DNA of 64,000 bases from Cycloclasticus sp. symbiont of Bathymodiolus heckerae (GCA_002101235.1 LWTL01000120.1:61950-125949); one strand, 5' to 3'. Shown: positions 19,886 to 29,901, counted from the stretch's first letter. Program-made: numbers and translations. Notes: a model not told the origin generated them from the letters alone.

Positions 19886-20179
19886 TTAAGAACCGCACTT
19901 GCCTTCAGCGCATTTGCCTTCAGCACATTTAGCTTCTTTAGCTTTTGCAGCTGCTTTGTCAGCACCACATTTGCCTTCGCCGCATTTAGCTTCAGCTTTC
20001 TTTTCGCCGCCGCATTTTCCTTCGCCACATTTGCCTTCTGCAAGAACCATGTAACCAGTTTCAAGTTCAGTTGCGCCGAATGGGCTTGTGTCAGCGCTTA
20101 CTGCAGGAGCAAATGCCATAGATGTTACGAATGCTGCGCCTAAAGCCGCTACTAATGGTTTTTTTGTAGAGTTTTTCAT
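19886..20179 (-). CDS. hvfA: HvfA-type secreted EGKCG-repeat precursor
   Basis: A 97-residue precursor with a signal peptide (basic MKNSTKK, hydrophobic core, likely cleavage after AVSA about residue 29). The C-terminal half holds seven cysteines in short repeats: four exact EGKCG motifs and three variants (EAKCG, EAKCA, EGKCA). This is the substrate signature of HvfA peptides modified by HvfB and HvfC, which are the next two genes. The exported product probably sequesters copper. A start with AAAGGAC at suitable spacing and an upstream promoter candidate support the ATG at 20179. Confidence 0.9.
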   Translation of the reverse strand: MKNSTKKPLVAALGAAFVTSMAFAPAVSADTSPFGATELETGYMVLAEGKCGEGKCGGEKKAEAKCGEGKCGADKAAAKAKEAKCAEGKCAEGKCGS

Positions 20180-20232
20180 AAAAATGTCCTTTTGTTTTTA
20201 ATAAAAATTTAAACTGTAAATCCAGTCATCTT

Positions 20233-20292
20233 GCACAAAGTGCCGACAAGAGCTGACCGGTTAACTATATGCGATTTAATAGACCATGCAAA
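20233..20292 (-). promoter_or_regulatory. Promoter candidate and leader inverted repeat for hvfABC
   Basis: Read on the minus strand, TTTGCA (complement of 20287-20292) and TATAGT (complement of 20264-20269) are 17 bases apart, a plausible sigma70 promoter. Downstream, 20233-20243 is a perfect small inverted repeat (GCAC AAA GTGC) inside the leader. No recognised copper-regulator box is evident. Confidence 0.4.
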
Positions 20293-20393
20293 GCTAAAAA
20301 AACTTACAACCTTTTTCTAACTATTACAGAAACAGCATAACGTAAAAGCCTGAACTACCCCTGAATAAGACAGGGACCGGCTATGAAATGAAC

Positions 20394-21029
20394 TTAATCA
20401 CTGGTCTTTTTATTAAACTCACAAAGGTCTTCAATAACGCATGAGCTACAACGTGGTTTACGCGCGATACAGGTGTACCTGCCGTGTAAAATTAATAAGT
20501 GATGTGCATCGAGTTTGAATTGCGAAGGAACGTGTTTCTCAAGTTTTCTTTCAACATCGAGAACGTTTTTCCCCATGGCTATTTTTGTTCGATTACTAAC
20601 CCTGAATATATGGGTATCAACCGCAATGGTAGGAAAGCCGAAAGCCGTATTTAAAACAACGTTGGCTGTTTTTCGCCCAACGCCCGGTAACGCTTCAAGC
20701 TCTTTGCGTGTTTGTGGGACAACACTGCCGTGCTGTTCCATTAATATTTTGCAGGTTTTGATAATGTTGCTACCTTTGGTATTAAATAAACCAATGGTTT
20801 TAATGTATTGCTTTAACCCCGTTTCGCCTAGGTTAAAAATAGCGCGAGGTGTATTGGCAACAGGATAAAGTTTAGCCGTAGCTTTATTGACCCCTTTATC
20901 GGTTGCTTGCGCAGATAAAATGACGGCAATTAATAACTCGAAATCTGAGCTGTAGTTGAGCTCTGTTTCAGGGTCGGGAATGGCTTTGCTGAGACGTTCA
21001 AAAATCGCAAAGCGTTTAGCGTTATTCAT
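20394..21029 (-). CDS. nth: Endonuclease III
   Basis: A DNA glycosylase/AP lyase that removes oxidised pyrimidines. It has 211 residues, as in E. coli. The helix-hairpin-helix is LPGVGRKTANVVLN with the catalytic lysine, the catalytic aspartate is in VDTHIFRVSNR, and the C-terminal [4Fe-4S] site is CIARKPRCSSCVIEDLC. It lies between hvfA and a lipoprotein gene on the same strand. Confidence 0.97.
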   Translation of the reverse strand: MNNAKRFAIFERLSKAIPDPETELNYSSDFELLIAVILSAQATDKGVNKATAKLYPVANTPRAIFNLGETGLKQYIKTIGLFNTKGSNIIKTCKILMEQHGSVVPQTRKELEALPGVGRKTANVVLNTAFGFPTIAVDTHIFRVSNRTKIAMGKNVLDVERKLEKHVPSQFKLDAHHLLILHGRYTCIARKPRCSSCVIEDLCEFNKKTSD

Positions 21030-21043
21030 TTAGCTAACTAAGG

Positions 21044-21592
21044 TTAATCGTCGAGCACCCATCGATCATCTTTCAACGTAACACTGACTTGTCCAATTTG
21101 CGGAACATTCAATGCAATAACCTTTTTCAGCTGACCGTTGGAAAAAGGCGTGTGTTTGTTGTAAACCCAGGTGTAGTGAATGATGGCGTGGGATTTATCT
21201 ATAATGTCGAGAGTTTGTATTTCTTGAATCGTTTGGCTGACAGCAATGACTCTTGCGTTGCGTAATACGTCATCGCCCCATGGTTCTCCAACGAGTAGTT
21301 GTTTACCTTGTGCAGTGAAATTTAAGTAGGTGCTCGAACGTCCCGACTCTTTGCACGTAACGACACCTGACTTTACGAGCTCTTTTTTATCGTCACAGCC
21401 CCATCCGTTTTTATTCTCACCACGTGCATTTGGGTTGTTTGTGACAATGCTAATGGTGTATCCGCGTAAAGTGGGTGAGCTTGTTAATAGTTTTAAAGCA
21501 AGGTCGTTAGTAAGAGCAGGTGCCTTATGGCAGGCAACGAGCACTAAACTTCCAATGAAAACAAGCAGGGCTTTGGTGAGATGGTTTAACAT
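21044..21592 (-). CDS. Predicted lipoprotein of unknown function
   Basis: A 182-residue protein with a type II signal peptide: a hydrophobic segment LLVFIGSLVLVAC with the lipobox cysteine about residue 21. The mature part has a CDDKKELVKSGVVTC segment with two cysteines that could pair, and repeated beta-strand-like stretches ending VSVTLKDDRWVLDD. I do not recognise a family. It lies 14 bases upstream of nth. Confidence 0.75.
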   Translation of the reverse strand: MLNHLTKALLVFIGSLVLVACHKAPALTNDLALKLLTSSPTLRGYTISIVTNNPNARGENKNGWGCDDKKELVKSGVVTCKESGRSSTYLNFTAQGKQLLVGEPWGDDVLRNARVIAVSQTIQEIQTLDIIDKSHAIIHYTWVYNKHTPFSNGQLKKVIALNVPQIGQVSVTLKDDRWVLDD

Positions 21593-21652
21593 GTCTTTAA
21601 TCCTTGGGCGTTGAGTCGAACAGGTTTGTTATTTGAGTTATTAGGTTAACAG

Positions 21653-22306
21653 ATGATTGATTGGTCGGAAATAGAAACAGTCTTATTAGATATGGATGGC
21701 ACATTATTGGACCTGAAGTTCGATAATTATTTTTGGAAAACGGTTGTGCCGGAATACTATGCAGAGAGAGAAAGTATCTCGTTTGATGAGGCGGTTACTC
21801 ATTTGGAGCCCATCTTTAAATCACAAGAAGGGCAGTTAAACTGGTATTGCTTGGACTATTGGAGCGAAGAGCTTGACATTGATATAGCAAAGCTGAAAGT
21901 TGAAACAAGGGAGCATATAAAAGAGCTTCCTGATACTCGGGTTTTTTTGGCGGCAGTAAAGAAGACAGGGAAACGTTGTGTATTAGTGACGAATGCGCAT
22001 GTGGATAGTCTGAGCGTTAAAATGCAAAAAACTGGATTAATTGAGTTTTTTGATGCGATTGTTTCTGCACATGATTTTGGTTATCCAAAAGAGCAACAAA
22101 GTTTCTGGCAAGCCTTTCATCGTTTAGAGCAGTTTGATAAATCGAAGACGGTGATGGTGGACGACAGCTTAAGCGTACTAAAAGCGGCGGATACCTTCGG
22201 CATTAAATATATAGTGGCAATTACTAAACCGGATAGTAGTGCACCGCCGCGCATTGTCCATGAATTTACGGCGGTTGAAACCTTAAGCGAAATTCAGCCT
22301 AAATAA
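21653..22306 (+). CDS. yrfG: HAD-family GMP/IMP nucleotidase
   Basis: A 217-residue HAD hydrolase closely resembling E. coli YrfG, a nucleotidase acting on IMP and GMP. The first HAD motif is LLDMDGTLLDL, and the strongly conserved block FDNYFW and LNWYCLDYWSEELDID fits YrfG well. VTNAH is motif II and MVDDSLSVLKAA motif IV. It converges on rhlB, with only 8 bases between stops. Confidence 0.9.
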   Translation: MIDWSEIETVLLDMDGTLLDLKFDNYFWKTVVPEYYAERESISFDEAVTHLEPIFKSQEGQLNWYCLDYWSEELDIDIAKLKVETREHIKELPDTRVFLAAVKKTGKRCVLVTNAHVDSLSVKMQKTGLIEFFDAIVSAHDFGYPKEQQSFWQAFHRLEQFDKSKTVMVDDSLSVLKAADTFGIKYIVAITKPDSSAPPRIVHEFTAVETLSEIQPK

Positions 22307-22314
22307 TTATTTCT

Positions 22315-23571
22315 TTATCTTTTATGAGAACGTGATTTTTGATGTGGCTTAGCATTGCGGTGCTTGGGCGCCGGTTTGTAAGCCTTTTTTGTTGCGGGTT
22401 TTAACGTAGGTAATGAGGCGCCATCAATGTTTTTAAACGGTATTTTGTGAGAAATGTACGCTTCAATATCGGGTAAGGAATAGGCGTAAGTTTCACATGC
22501 AAAACTAATAGCAATGCCGCTAGCGCCAGAACGAGCAGTTCTACCAATTCGGTGTACATAATCTTCTGCATCTTGTGGTAAATCGAAATTAAACACATGG
22601 CTAACAGCAGGAATGTGTAGGCCGCGAGCTGCAACGTCAGTGGCAATTAATAGCGGTAATTTACCATCTTGGAATCGTTGAAGAATAGCTTGGCGCTTCT
22701 TTTGAGGTACGTCACCGGATAGAACCGCGCTATCAAAATCGTTGCCTTCTAAGGTTCTATTGAGCCTGTCCGCGACATGTTTTGTATTAATAAAGATAAT
22801 GCCTCGTTCAGGTTTTTCTTCATTCAGAATTTGTACGAGCAAAGGCATTTTTTCATTGTCTGCGGGGTAGTACATCGACTCGACAACTTGTTTAGCGGTG
22901 ACCTGTTCAGGTTCTATACGGACCATTTCAGGGTTATTCATATGTTCGTAAGCAAGTTCTGTAACTTTAAATGAAAGTGTCGCAGAAAAAAGTAGGTTTA
23001 AGCGCTTTTCAGGTTCAGGTAAGCGACGCAGTAAGTAGCGAATATCATTAATGAAACCAAGGTCAAACATGCGATCTGCTTCGTCTAGAACGAGTACTTC
23101 TGCATCACGTAAGTTGAAAACTTTTTGTTTGAAAAAATCGATGGTTCGGCCTGGCGTACCAATAAGAATATCAACGCCTTCTTCTAATGTAGTTCGTTGC
23201 TTCTCATAATCAGTTCCACCATAAGCTAGGCCTACTTTAATGTCGGTATGCTTGCCTATTATTTTTGCATCATTAGCAATTTGTATGGCTAGCTCACGAG
23301 TTGGAGCAAGCATGAGTGCTCTAACGCCTGTTTTGTTGTCGGTTTTCTTATTTTTTAATAAGGTGTGATAGGTCGCTAATAAAAAAGCAATCGTTTTCCC
23401 GGTGCCGGTTTGAGCCTGCCCAGCAATGTCTTTACCGGTTAAGCTGATTGGTAATGTTTGCTCTTGAATGGGCGTGCAATGTATGAATTTTGCCTCGTTT
23501 AAACCTTCAATAAGTGAATCGTCTAGTCCAAGTGAAGAGAACGTTGTTTCAGTTAAGTGTGTATCGGACAT
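22315..23571 (-). CDS. rhlB: DEAD-box ATP-dependent RNA helicase RhlB
   Basis: A 418-residue RNA helicase that unwinds structured RNA for degradation. The N-terminus (MSDTHLTETTFSSLGL) and FIHCTPIQEQTLP fit RhlB. Motifs are AQTGTGKT (I), PTRELA (Ia), DEAD (II), SATLS (III), DVAARGLHIP (V) and HRIGRTAR (VI). A basic C-terminal tail ends HQKSRSHKR. It is divergent from trxA-rho, the classical gammaproteobacterial arrangement. Confidence 0.94.
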   Translation of the reverse strand: MSDTHLTETTFSSLGLDDSLIEGLNEAKFIHCTPIQEQTLPISLTGKDIAGQAQTGTGKTIAFLLATYHTLLKNKKTDNKTGVRALMLAPTRELAIQIANDAKIIGKHTDIKVGLAYGGTDYEKQRTTLEEGVDILIGTPGRTIDFFKQKVFNLRDAEVLVLDEADRMFDLGFINDIRYLLRRLPEPEKRLNLLFSATLSFKVTELAYEHMNNPEMVRIEPEQVTAKQVVESMYYPADNEKMPLLVQILNEEKPERGIIFINTKHVADRLNRTLEGNDFDSAVLSGDVPQKKRQAILQRFQDGKLPLLIATDVAARGLHIPAVSHVFNFDLPQDAEDYVHRIGRTARSGASGIAISFACETYAYSLPDIEAYISHKIPFKNIDGASLPTLKPATKKAYKPAPKHRNAKPHQKSRSHKR

Positions 23572-23802
23572 GTGCGTTTTTATTTAAAGAAAATTGAACG
23601 GAAATAGAATCTATGTGAGTGGATGTGTTGTCATTATTTATGATAATGCTATGCGTAGATATCGTACTCTATTATGATGTGGGGATGTACAGTATTCTCC
23701 CCTCTGTAAAGGGCGGTAGGATTCTAGAGTATAAAATTATTGGAATAGAATAAATATTATTTTTCTTAGACCAAACATAAAAACAGAACGGAGATATAGA
23801 TA

Positions 23803-24129
23803 GTGAGTGAAAATGTAGTTCATACGACAGATGATAGTTTTGAGCAGGATGTATTGGCTTCTGAGCAAGCTGTTTTAGTTGATTTCTGGGCGGAGTGGTG
23901 TGGTCCTTGCAAAATGTTGGCGCCGATTCTTGATGAAATCGCTGATGAATATGCTGGAAAATTAAAGGTTGTAAAACTTGATATTGACTCGAACCCAGCA
24001 ATGCCAAGACGTTTTGGTGTTCGCGGTATTCCAACATTAATGGTGTATAAGGCGGGCGAAGTTGAGGCGACTAAAGTTGGGGCAGTTACAAAATCTCAAC
24101 TAGCAGCGTTTATTGACAGCAATATATAA
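23803..24129 (+). CDS. trxA: Thioredoxin 1
   Basis: A 108-residue general disulfide reductase. The active site WCGPCK is about residue 33, and the cis-proline segment is VRGIPTLM. It starts with GTG at 23803, supported by GGAG about 12 bases upstream and by family length. It lies 224 bases before rho, as in many gammaproteobacteria. Confidence 0.97.
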   Translation: MSENVVHTTDDSFEQDVLASEQAVLVDFWAEWCGPCKMLAPILDEIADEYAGKLKVVKLDIDSNPAMPRRFGVRGIPTLMVYKAGEVEATKVGAVTKSQLAAFIDSNI

Positions 24130-24353
24130 AAAACATATCGCCTCCGTCTTGGAGTAGAAAGGCTTTCTTTTACTTCAATAAAACATATTCTTTACGAGAA
24201 TAAGGCTAGACGGGGGTGTTCTTTAGTGTTACCTTTATTTCAGAAATAAATTCCTAAGCACGCGTTAGCCGTGCAACTAATCAAAAAAATCACTTTACAA
24301 AAGACCTGTGCTTTTTCGCACATAATTATTGTCTATCATTCTAAATAAATTAT
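24130..24353 (+). promoter_or_regulatory. Long rho leader with hairpin potential
   Basis: A 224-base leader without a gene separates trxA and rho. CCTCCGTCT (24141-24149) can pair with AGACGGGGG (24208-24216) allowing one G-U, and smaller hairpins occur further on, such as TGTGC/GCACA just before rho. The rho ATG at 24354 lacks an evident Shine-Dalgarno sequence. Rho commonly represses its own transcription in the leader; applying that here is inference. Confidence 0.35.
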
Positions 24354-25610
24354 ATGAACTTAACCGAACTGAAGCGTAAACCTGCATCTGAAATTCTTCA
24401 ACTTGCGAAAGAGCTGGGTGTTGATAACAGCGGCCGATCATTAAAACAAACAACCGTTTTTCAAATACTTAAAAAGCTAGCGAAAAAAGGCGAAGCTATA
24501 CACGGCGATGGTGTGCTGGAAGTATTATCCGATGGGTTTGGTTTTTTACGCTCAGCAGATGGTTCTTATTTAGCGGGCCCTGATGACATTTATGTTTCCC
24601 CCAGTCAAATTAGACGTTTTGGTTTAAGAACCGGCGATAACATCGCAGGAAAAATTCGTCCGCCAAAAGACAGCGAGCGTTATTTTGCTTTACTGAAAGT
24701 AGATGAGCTGAATTACGAAAAACCTGAACATGCAAAAAATACAATTGCATTCAAAGATTTAACGCCTTTATTTCCTAATGAGCGTTTATTTCTTGAGTTG
24801 GGTAACGGCACAACAGAAGATTTAACATCGCGTGTGATTGATTTGGTTTCCCCGATAGGAAAAGGTCAGCGTGGACTTATTGTTTCTCCCCCTAAAGCGG
24901 GTAAAACGATGATTATGCAAAACTTGGCGCATTCTATTGCGGCTAATAACCCAGAAAGTCACCTGATGGTTTTGTTAATTGATGAGCGCCCAGAAGAAGT
25001 AACGGAAATGTCTCGTACAGTAAAAGGCGAGGTTATTTCAAGTACGTTTGATGAACCCGCATCACGCCATGTTCAAGTGGCAGAGATGGTGATTGAAAGA
25101 GCTAAGCGCATGGTTGAGCATAAAAAGGATGTAATTATCTTGCTCGATTCTATTACGCGTTTAGGTCGTGCGTATAATACGGTAGCGCCATCATCAGGAA
25201 AGATCTTAACCGGTGGTGTTGATGCGAACGCACTTGAACGTCCCAAACGTTTCTTTGGTGCTGCACGTAACATCGAAGAAGGCGGCAGTTTAACTATTAT
25301 TGCAACAGCCTTAGTGGAAACAGGCTCACGTATGGATGATGTTATTTACGAAGAGTTTAAAGGCACCGGTAATATGGAGCTTCACCTTGAGCGTAAAATT
25401 GCTGAAAAACGTATTTACCCTGCGATCAATGTGAATCGCTCAGGTACTCGTCGTGAGGAATATATTGTCGATGCAGATATTCTTCAAAAAACATGGATAT
25501 TACGTAAAATTCTTAACCCGATGGATGAAACGGGTGCAATTGAGTTCTTACTTGAACGCTTTAGAAAAACTAAAACAAATGGTGAATTCTTCGACTCAAT
25601 GAAACGTTAG
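24354..25610 (+). CDS. rho: Transcription termination factor Rho
   Basis: The hexameric RNA-dependent ATPase that ends transcription. The 418-residue protein has an N-terminal Rho domain ([15 protein letters not shown]), a cold-shock-like RNA-binding part with SDGFGFLRS and [16 protein letters not shown], and the ATPase P-loop SPPKAGKTM about residue 180. [13 protein letters not shown] and [13 protein letters not shown] are also invariant. A strong terminator follows. Confidence 0.98.
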   Translation: MNLTELKRKPASEILQLAKELGVDNSGRSLKQTTVFQILKKLAKKGEAIHGDGVLEVLSDGFGFLRSADGSYLAGPDDIYVSPSQIRRFGLRTGDNIAGKIRPPKDSERYFALLKVDELNYEKPEHAKNTIAFKDLTPLFPNERLFLELGNGTTEDLTSRVIDLVSPIGKGQRGLIVSPPKAGKTMIMQNLAHSIAANNPESHLMVLLIDERPEEVTEMSRTVKGEVISSTFDEPASRHVQVAEMVIERAKRMVEHKKDVIILLDSITRLGRAYNTVAPSSGKILTGGVDANALERPKRFFGAARNIEEGGSLTIIATALVETGSRMDDVIYEEFKGTGNMELHLERKIAEKRIYPAINVNRSGTRREEYIVDADILQKTWILRKILNPMDETGAIEFLLERFRKTKTNGEFFDSMKR

Positions 25611-25630
25611 TCGTTACATTTATAAGCAAT

Positions 25631-25663
25631 AAAAAAGGGCTTCAAATTTGAAGCCCTTTTTTT
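25631..25663. terminator. Bidirectional intrinsic terminator between rho and purD
   Basis: A near-perfect palindrome: six A, GGGCTTC, loop AAATTT, GAAGCCC, seven T. It serves the converging ends of rho and purD. Confidence 0.93.
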
Positions 25664-25679
25664 ATGTGTTACTTTTTTA

Positions 25680-26966
25680 TTAAGATTTGTTTTCTCTCGA
25701 AATGGCGCGGTGGCCAATATCAGTACGGAAATAAACATTGTCCCAATGGATAGAGCCGACAGTTTCATAAGCTTTTATTTGCGCATCTTCTACGCTTTCG
25801 CCTAATGCGCATGCACATAAAACACGGCCGCCATTGGTGGTGACATTACCATCAATAACTTGAGTGCCAGCATGGAATGTTTTTGCATCGGCTGTTTCAG
25901 TCGGGATGCCATTAATAACATCGCCTTTGTTATAGTCGAAAGGGTATCCGCCTGCAGCTAATACAACGCCTACTGCTGTGCGTTCATCCCATTTAGCCGT
26001 AATGCTATCGAGCTTGTTATCAATAGCTGCATTGCATAAATCAGTTAAGTCGCTGTTTAAGCGCATCATAATCGGTTGTGTTTCTGGGTCGCCAAAACGG
26101 CAATTGTATTCAAGTACTTTTGGAATACCGTTCGCACCAATCATAACGCCAGCGTATAAAAAGCCAGAGTAAGGAATGCCGTCTTTTATCATGCCGTCTA
26201 ATGTCGGCTGAATAATAGTATCCATTATCGTTTTATGCATTTGTGGTGTGACTACAGGTGCCGGAGAATATGCGCCCATGCCGCCAGTATTGGGGCCGGT
26301 ATCGCCATTATCGCGTGCTTTATGGTCTTGTGATGATGCCATAGGAAGCGCTTGATTACCGTTTGCAATAACGATAAAGCTGGCTTCTTCACCGACTAAA
26401 AACTCTTCAATAACAACACGATGACCGGCTTTGCCAAATGCATTGCCAGCCAACATATCGTTAACCGAATCAATGGCTTCTTGTTCTGTCTGCGCCAAAA
26501 TAACGCCTTTACCAGCCGCTAGACCATCGGCCTTAACAACAATAGGGGCGCCTTTTAATCGAATGTAATCACAGGCAGCATCAATCTTGGTAAAGCTTTG
26601 ATAATCAGCTGTTGGAATGTTGTGGCGAGCCAAGAAATCTTTGCAGTAAGCTTTTGAACCTTCTAGCTGAGCGGCTAATTGGGTTGGACCAAAACAGCGT
26701 AAATCATTGGCGTTAAACTGATCAACAATGCCAGCGACTAAAGGTGCTTCTGGGCCAATAATGGTGAGATCAATATTTTCTTTTTTAGCAAAAGCTAGTA
26801 AACCGTCAATATCTTCGGCACCAATATCTACATTTTTAATGCCCGGTTCTTGCGCAGTGCCCGCATTGCCGGGAGCAACATAAACGAGCTCTACTTGAGC
26901 CGATTGCTTTGCTTTCCAAGCAAGAGCGTGTTCACGTCCGCCACCGCCTACGATTAATACATTCAT
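25680..26966 (-). CDS. purD: Phosphoribosylamine-glycine ligase
   Basis: The second step of purine synthesis. The 428-residue ATP-grasp enzyme begins MNVLIVGGGGREHALAWK. GLAAGKGVILAQT marks ATP binding, and ARDNGDTGPNTGGMGAYSP and EYNCRFGDPETQ are family blocks. It lies 11 bases downstream of purH, forming a purH-purD operon. Confidence 0.98.
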   Translation of the reverse strand: MNVLIVGGGGREHALAWKAKQSAQVELVYVAPGNAGTAQEPGIKNVDIGAEDIDGLLAFAKKENIDLTIIGPEAPLVAGIVDQFNANDLRCFGPTQLAAQLEGSKAYCKDFLARHNIPTADYQSFTKIDAACDYIRLKGAPIVVKADGLAAGKGVILAQTEQEAIDSVNDMLAGNAFGKAGHRVVIEEFLVGEEASFIVIANGNQALPMASSQDHKARDNGDTGPNTGGMGAYSPAPVVTPQMHKTIMDTIIQPTLDGMIKDGIPYSGFLYAGVMIGANGIPKVLEYNCRFGDPETQPIMMRLNSDLTDLCNAAIDNKLDSITAKWDERTAVGVVLAAGGYPFDYNKGDVINGIPTETADAKTFHAGTQVIDGNVTTNGGRVLCACALGESVEDAQIKAYETVGSIHWDNVYFRTDIGHRAISRENKS

Positions 26967-26977
26967 GGTTTTTCCTT

Positions 26978-28540
26978 CTAGTGTCTAAAATGACGCATGC
27001 CGGTAAATACCATGGCAATGTCATGTTCATTAGCTGCTTGGATGACTTCATCATCACGCATAGAGCCGCCTGGTTGAATGACTGCGCAAATACCTGCAGC
27101 AGCTGCATTATCCAAACCATCCCTGAAAGGGAAGAAAGCGTCAGATGCCATGACAGAGCCGGCTACTTCAAGTTTTGCTTGTTCGGCTTTAATGCCTGCA
27201 ATACGCGCGGAATTAACGCGACTCATTTGCCCTGCGCCAACACCAACGGTCATGTTATTTTTACCGTAAATAATCGCATTTGATTTAACAAATTTAGCAA
27301 CGCGCCATGTGAAGAGTAAATCTTGCATCTCTTGCTCTGTCGGTTGACGTTTAGTGACAACGGTTAAGCCGGTATAAAGCTGGTTGTCGACGGTTTGCAC
27401 TAACAAGCCGCCGTTAACGCGTTTAAAGTCAAAACGATCGGTGGTGTTGCTTTCCCATGTGCCGCTATCGAGTAAGCGAAGGTTTTTCTTGCTAGCAACA
27501 ACGGCTAATGCATCGTCATTGATGCCTGGTGCGATGATGACTTCTACAAATTGACGTTCAGTAATGGCCTCGGCTGTTTCACGATCTAAAGGACGGTTGA
27601 AAGCGATGATGCCGCCAAAAGCTGATTCAGGATCTGTTTGGTAAGCACGGTTGTAAGCATCTAGAATATTGTCGCCTAAGGCAACGCCGCATGGGTTTGC
27701 ATGTTTAACAATAACGCAAGCAGGCGCATCGTCAAACTGTTTAGCGCATTCTAACGCTGCATCGGTATCGGCAATGTTGTTGTATGAAAGTTCTTTACCT
27801 TGGTGTTGAATGGCAGATGAAATAGTGCCTGACGGTGTTGTTTCTTCAGTAAAGAAGGCGGCTTTTTGGTGAGGGTTTTCGCCATAACGCATCACCTGTT
27901 TTTGCTTAAATTGTAAGTTGATGGTGCGAGAAAAATCAGATTTTTCGCCATTTTCTTGGATGCTACCGAGGTAGTTAGCAATGGCGCCATCATATTGCGC
28001 GGTATGCTCAAAGGTTTTAACAGCGAAGTTAAAACGGCTTGCATCGTCAACGCCGCCGGTGGACTTTATGGAGTCTAATGTTTTTTGATAATCATTCGGG
28101 TCAACAATAATGGTGACATCTTTATGATTTTTTGCTGCCGCTCTAATCATTGTTGGGCCGCCGATATCGATGTTTTCAATAGCGGTTGCAAGGTCACAAT
28201 CTGGGTTGGCAACGGTTTGTTGGAACGGGTATAAGTTAACAACGACTAAGTCGATTGGCTTAATGTCGTTGCTCTGCATAATTTCTTGGTCAATGTCACG
28301 ACGCCCTAAAATACCACCGTGTACTTTTGGGTGTAATGTTTTAACACGGCCATCCATCATTTCAGGGAAGCCTGTGTAGTCACTGATTTCAACAACGGGA
28401 ATGTTATTTTGTTGAAGTAACTTTGCGGTGCCGCCGGTTGAAATTATTTCAACGTTTAAATCGCTGAGTTGTTGGCAGAATTCAATAATGCCTGACTTGT
28501 CGGAAACACTGATTAATGCGCGTGCTATTTTATTGCTCAT
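26978..28540 (-). CDS. purH: Bifunctional AICAR transformylase / IMP cyclohydrolase
   Basis: Catalyses the last two steps to IMP and uses 10-formyltetrahydrofolate, the compound PurU destroys. It has 520 residues. The N-terminal cyclohydrolase begins [15 protein letters not shown] with [11 protein letters not shown]. The transformylase domain has [24 protein letters not shown] and [20 protein letters not shown] small hairpin (CCCTG/CAGGG at 28582-28595) lies in its leader, with no assigned role. Confidence 0.98.
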   Translation of the reverse strand: MSNKIARALISVSDKSGIIEFCQQLSDLNVEIISTGGTAKLLQQNNIPVVEISDYTGFPEMMDGRVKTLHPKVHGGILGRRDIDQEIMQSNDIKPIDLVVVNLYPFQQTVANPDCDLATAIENIDIGGPTMIRAAAKNHKDVTIIVDPNDYQKTLDSIKSTGGVDDASRFNFAVKTFEHTAQYDGAIANYLGSIQENGEKSDFSRTINLQFKQKQVMRYGENPHQKAAFFTEETTPSGTISSAIQHQGKELSYNNIADTDAALECAKQFDDAPACVIVKHANPCGVALGDNILDAYNRAYQTDPESAFGGIIAFNRPLDRETAEAITERQFVEVIIAPGINDDALAVVASKKNLRLLDSGTWESNTTDRFDFKRVNGGLLVQTVDNQLYTGLTVVTKRQPTEQEMQDLLFTWRVAKFVKSNAIIYGKNNMTVGVGAGQMSRVNSARIAGIKAEQAKLEVAGSVMASDAFFPFRDGLDNAAAAGICAVIQPGGSMRDDEVIQAANEHDIAMVFTGMRHFRH

Positions 28541-28660
28541 GTAATGACCTGTTTTGTGTGCTTTGGGTCGACGATACGCCTCCCTGAAAACAGGGTATTT
28601 TATAGAATTTTGTGTTTTTTTGCTGAGCTTTTTAAATGCAGAGAGTTCGCGATAAACGTG

Positions 28661-28909
28661 CTAAATATCGAGTTCGTAGTTGGCTAGTTTCTTTCGTAAA
28701 GTACCGCGGCTTAACCCCAGCATTTTTGCAGCTTTAGATTGGTTCGATTTTGTGTGGTTTAGTACAGCTTCAAGTAAGGGCTTTTCAACTTCGCTAATGA
28801 CTAATGCGTGGAGGTCTACAACATCTTGTCCATCTAGCTGTTCAAAATAGCTTTCTAATGCCTGAGCGACTTGTTGGCATAACGGTTGTTTTGGTTTTTC
28901 TGAACTCAT
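28661..28909 (-). CDS. fis: Nucleoid-associated DNA-binding protein Fis
   Basis: An 82-residue Fis, shorter than the 98 of E. coli at its N-terminus. The C-terminal helix-turn-helix NQSKAAKMLGLSRGTLRKKL is highly conserved. Fis bends DNA and activates rRNA and other growth-related promoters. The start overlaps the dusB stop by 4 bases, the universal dusB-fis operon of gammaproteobacteria. Confidence 0.96.
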   Translation of the reverse strand: MSSEKPKQPLCQQVAQALESYFEQLDGQDVVDLHALVISEVEKPLLEAVLNHTKSNQSKAAKMLGLSRGTLRKKLANYELDI

Positions 28910-29901
28910 GCGGCCTGGTGTTTTTTGTTATTGTTAAAAACCTTAGTTATAAAATCAATTTGTTGCTGAGGCTCTTGAAGTAAAAAGCTTTCTTTAACCA
29001 GCGGCATCAGTGATGAATCAATATGGCTAAAATACCAAGCAATGTGCTTTCTTGCAATCCTAACCCCCATTATTTCGCCATAAAATTGGTGTAGATCAGA
29101 GATATGACGAATAATAACGTGTTCCACTTCTTTAGCCGTAGGTGCTTCTAAGGTATTACCTGTTTTTAGGAAGTGCTCTATTTCTCTAAAAATCCAAGGT
29201 CGTCCTTGTGCGCCTCTACCAATGAGTAAACCATCGGCATTGGTATGTTCTAAAACTTCTAATGCTCTTTGTGGCGTAGTGATGTCGCCATTAGCAAGGA
29301 CGGGTATGTTAATGGCTTGTTTAACCGATTTAATGGTGTCGAATTCAGCAAAGCCTTTGTATTTACATTCGCGGGTACGCCCATGTATAGCAAGTGCTTG
29401 TATCCCAGCTTGCTCGGCAATTTTAGCGATAGTTAGCGCATTCTTATTGTGTGGATCCCAGCCTGTTCTAATTTTGAGGGTGACGGGAATATCGACTGCG
29501 GATACAACGGCTTCTAAAATGCTTTTAACTAAAGGTTCGTTTCGCAATAAGGCGGAACCAGCGGCGACATTGCAGACCTTCTTTGCGGGGCAGCCCATGT
29601 TGATATCAATAATTTGAGCGCCATTAGAGGCGTTGAATTGTGCGGCTTCTGCCATTTGTTCAGGTGTGGTACCAACAATTTGAACAGAGCGAGGCTCTTG
29701 CTCACCTGTGTGGTCTAATTTTAGTAAAGTACGGCGATGGTTTCGCAAGGCAGGGTTTGAAGCGGTCATTTCGGATACAGCTAAACCTGCGCCTAGTTCG
29801 CGGCATAGCTGCCGAAAAGGTCGGTCAGTAATGCCAGCCATAGGCGATAAAATCAAGTTATTGCTTAGTGTATAAGGGCCAATCTTCATAAGTCTGAACA
29901 T
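28906..29901 (-). CDS. dusB: tRNA-dihydrouridine synthase B
   Basis: A flavoenzyme of up to 331 residues that reduces uridine to dihydrouridine in the tRNA D-loop. LSPMAGITDRPFRQLCRELG binds FMN, and the catalytic cysteine is in INMGCPAKKVC about residue 105. LAIHGRTRE and LANGDI follow. An internal ATG at 29889 (MKIGPYTLSNN) matches the family start and may be the true one; neither start has a clear ribosome site. Confidence 0.95.
   Translation of the reverse strand: MFRLMKIGPYTLSNNLILSPMAGITDRPFRQLCRELGAGLAVSEMTASNPALRNHRRTLLKLDHTGEQEPRSVQIVGTTPEQMAEAAQFNASNGAQIIDINMGCPAKKVCNVAAGSALLRNEPLVKSILEAVVSAVDIPVTLKIRTGWDPHNKNALTIAKIAEQAGIQALAIHGRTRECKYKGFAEFDTIKSVKQAINIPVLANGDITTPQRALEVLEHTNADGLLIGRGAQGRPWIFREIEHFLKTGNTLEAPTAKEVEHVIIRHISDLHQFYGEIMGVRIARKHIAWYFSHIDSSLMPLVKESFLLQEPQQQIDFITKVFNNNKKHQAA

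Noticed and set aside
28582..28595. Terminator or riboswitch upstream of purH
   Set aside because: Only a 5-base hairpin without a T run on the relevant strand; no conserved riboswitch features were recognised.
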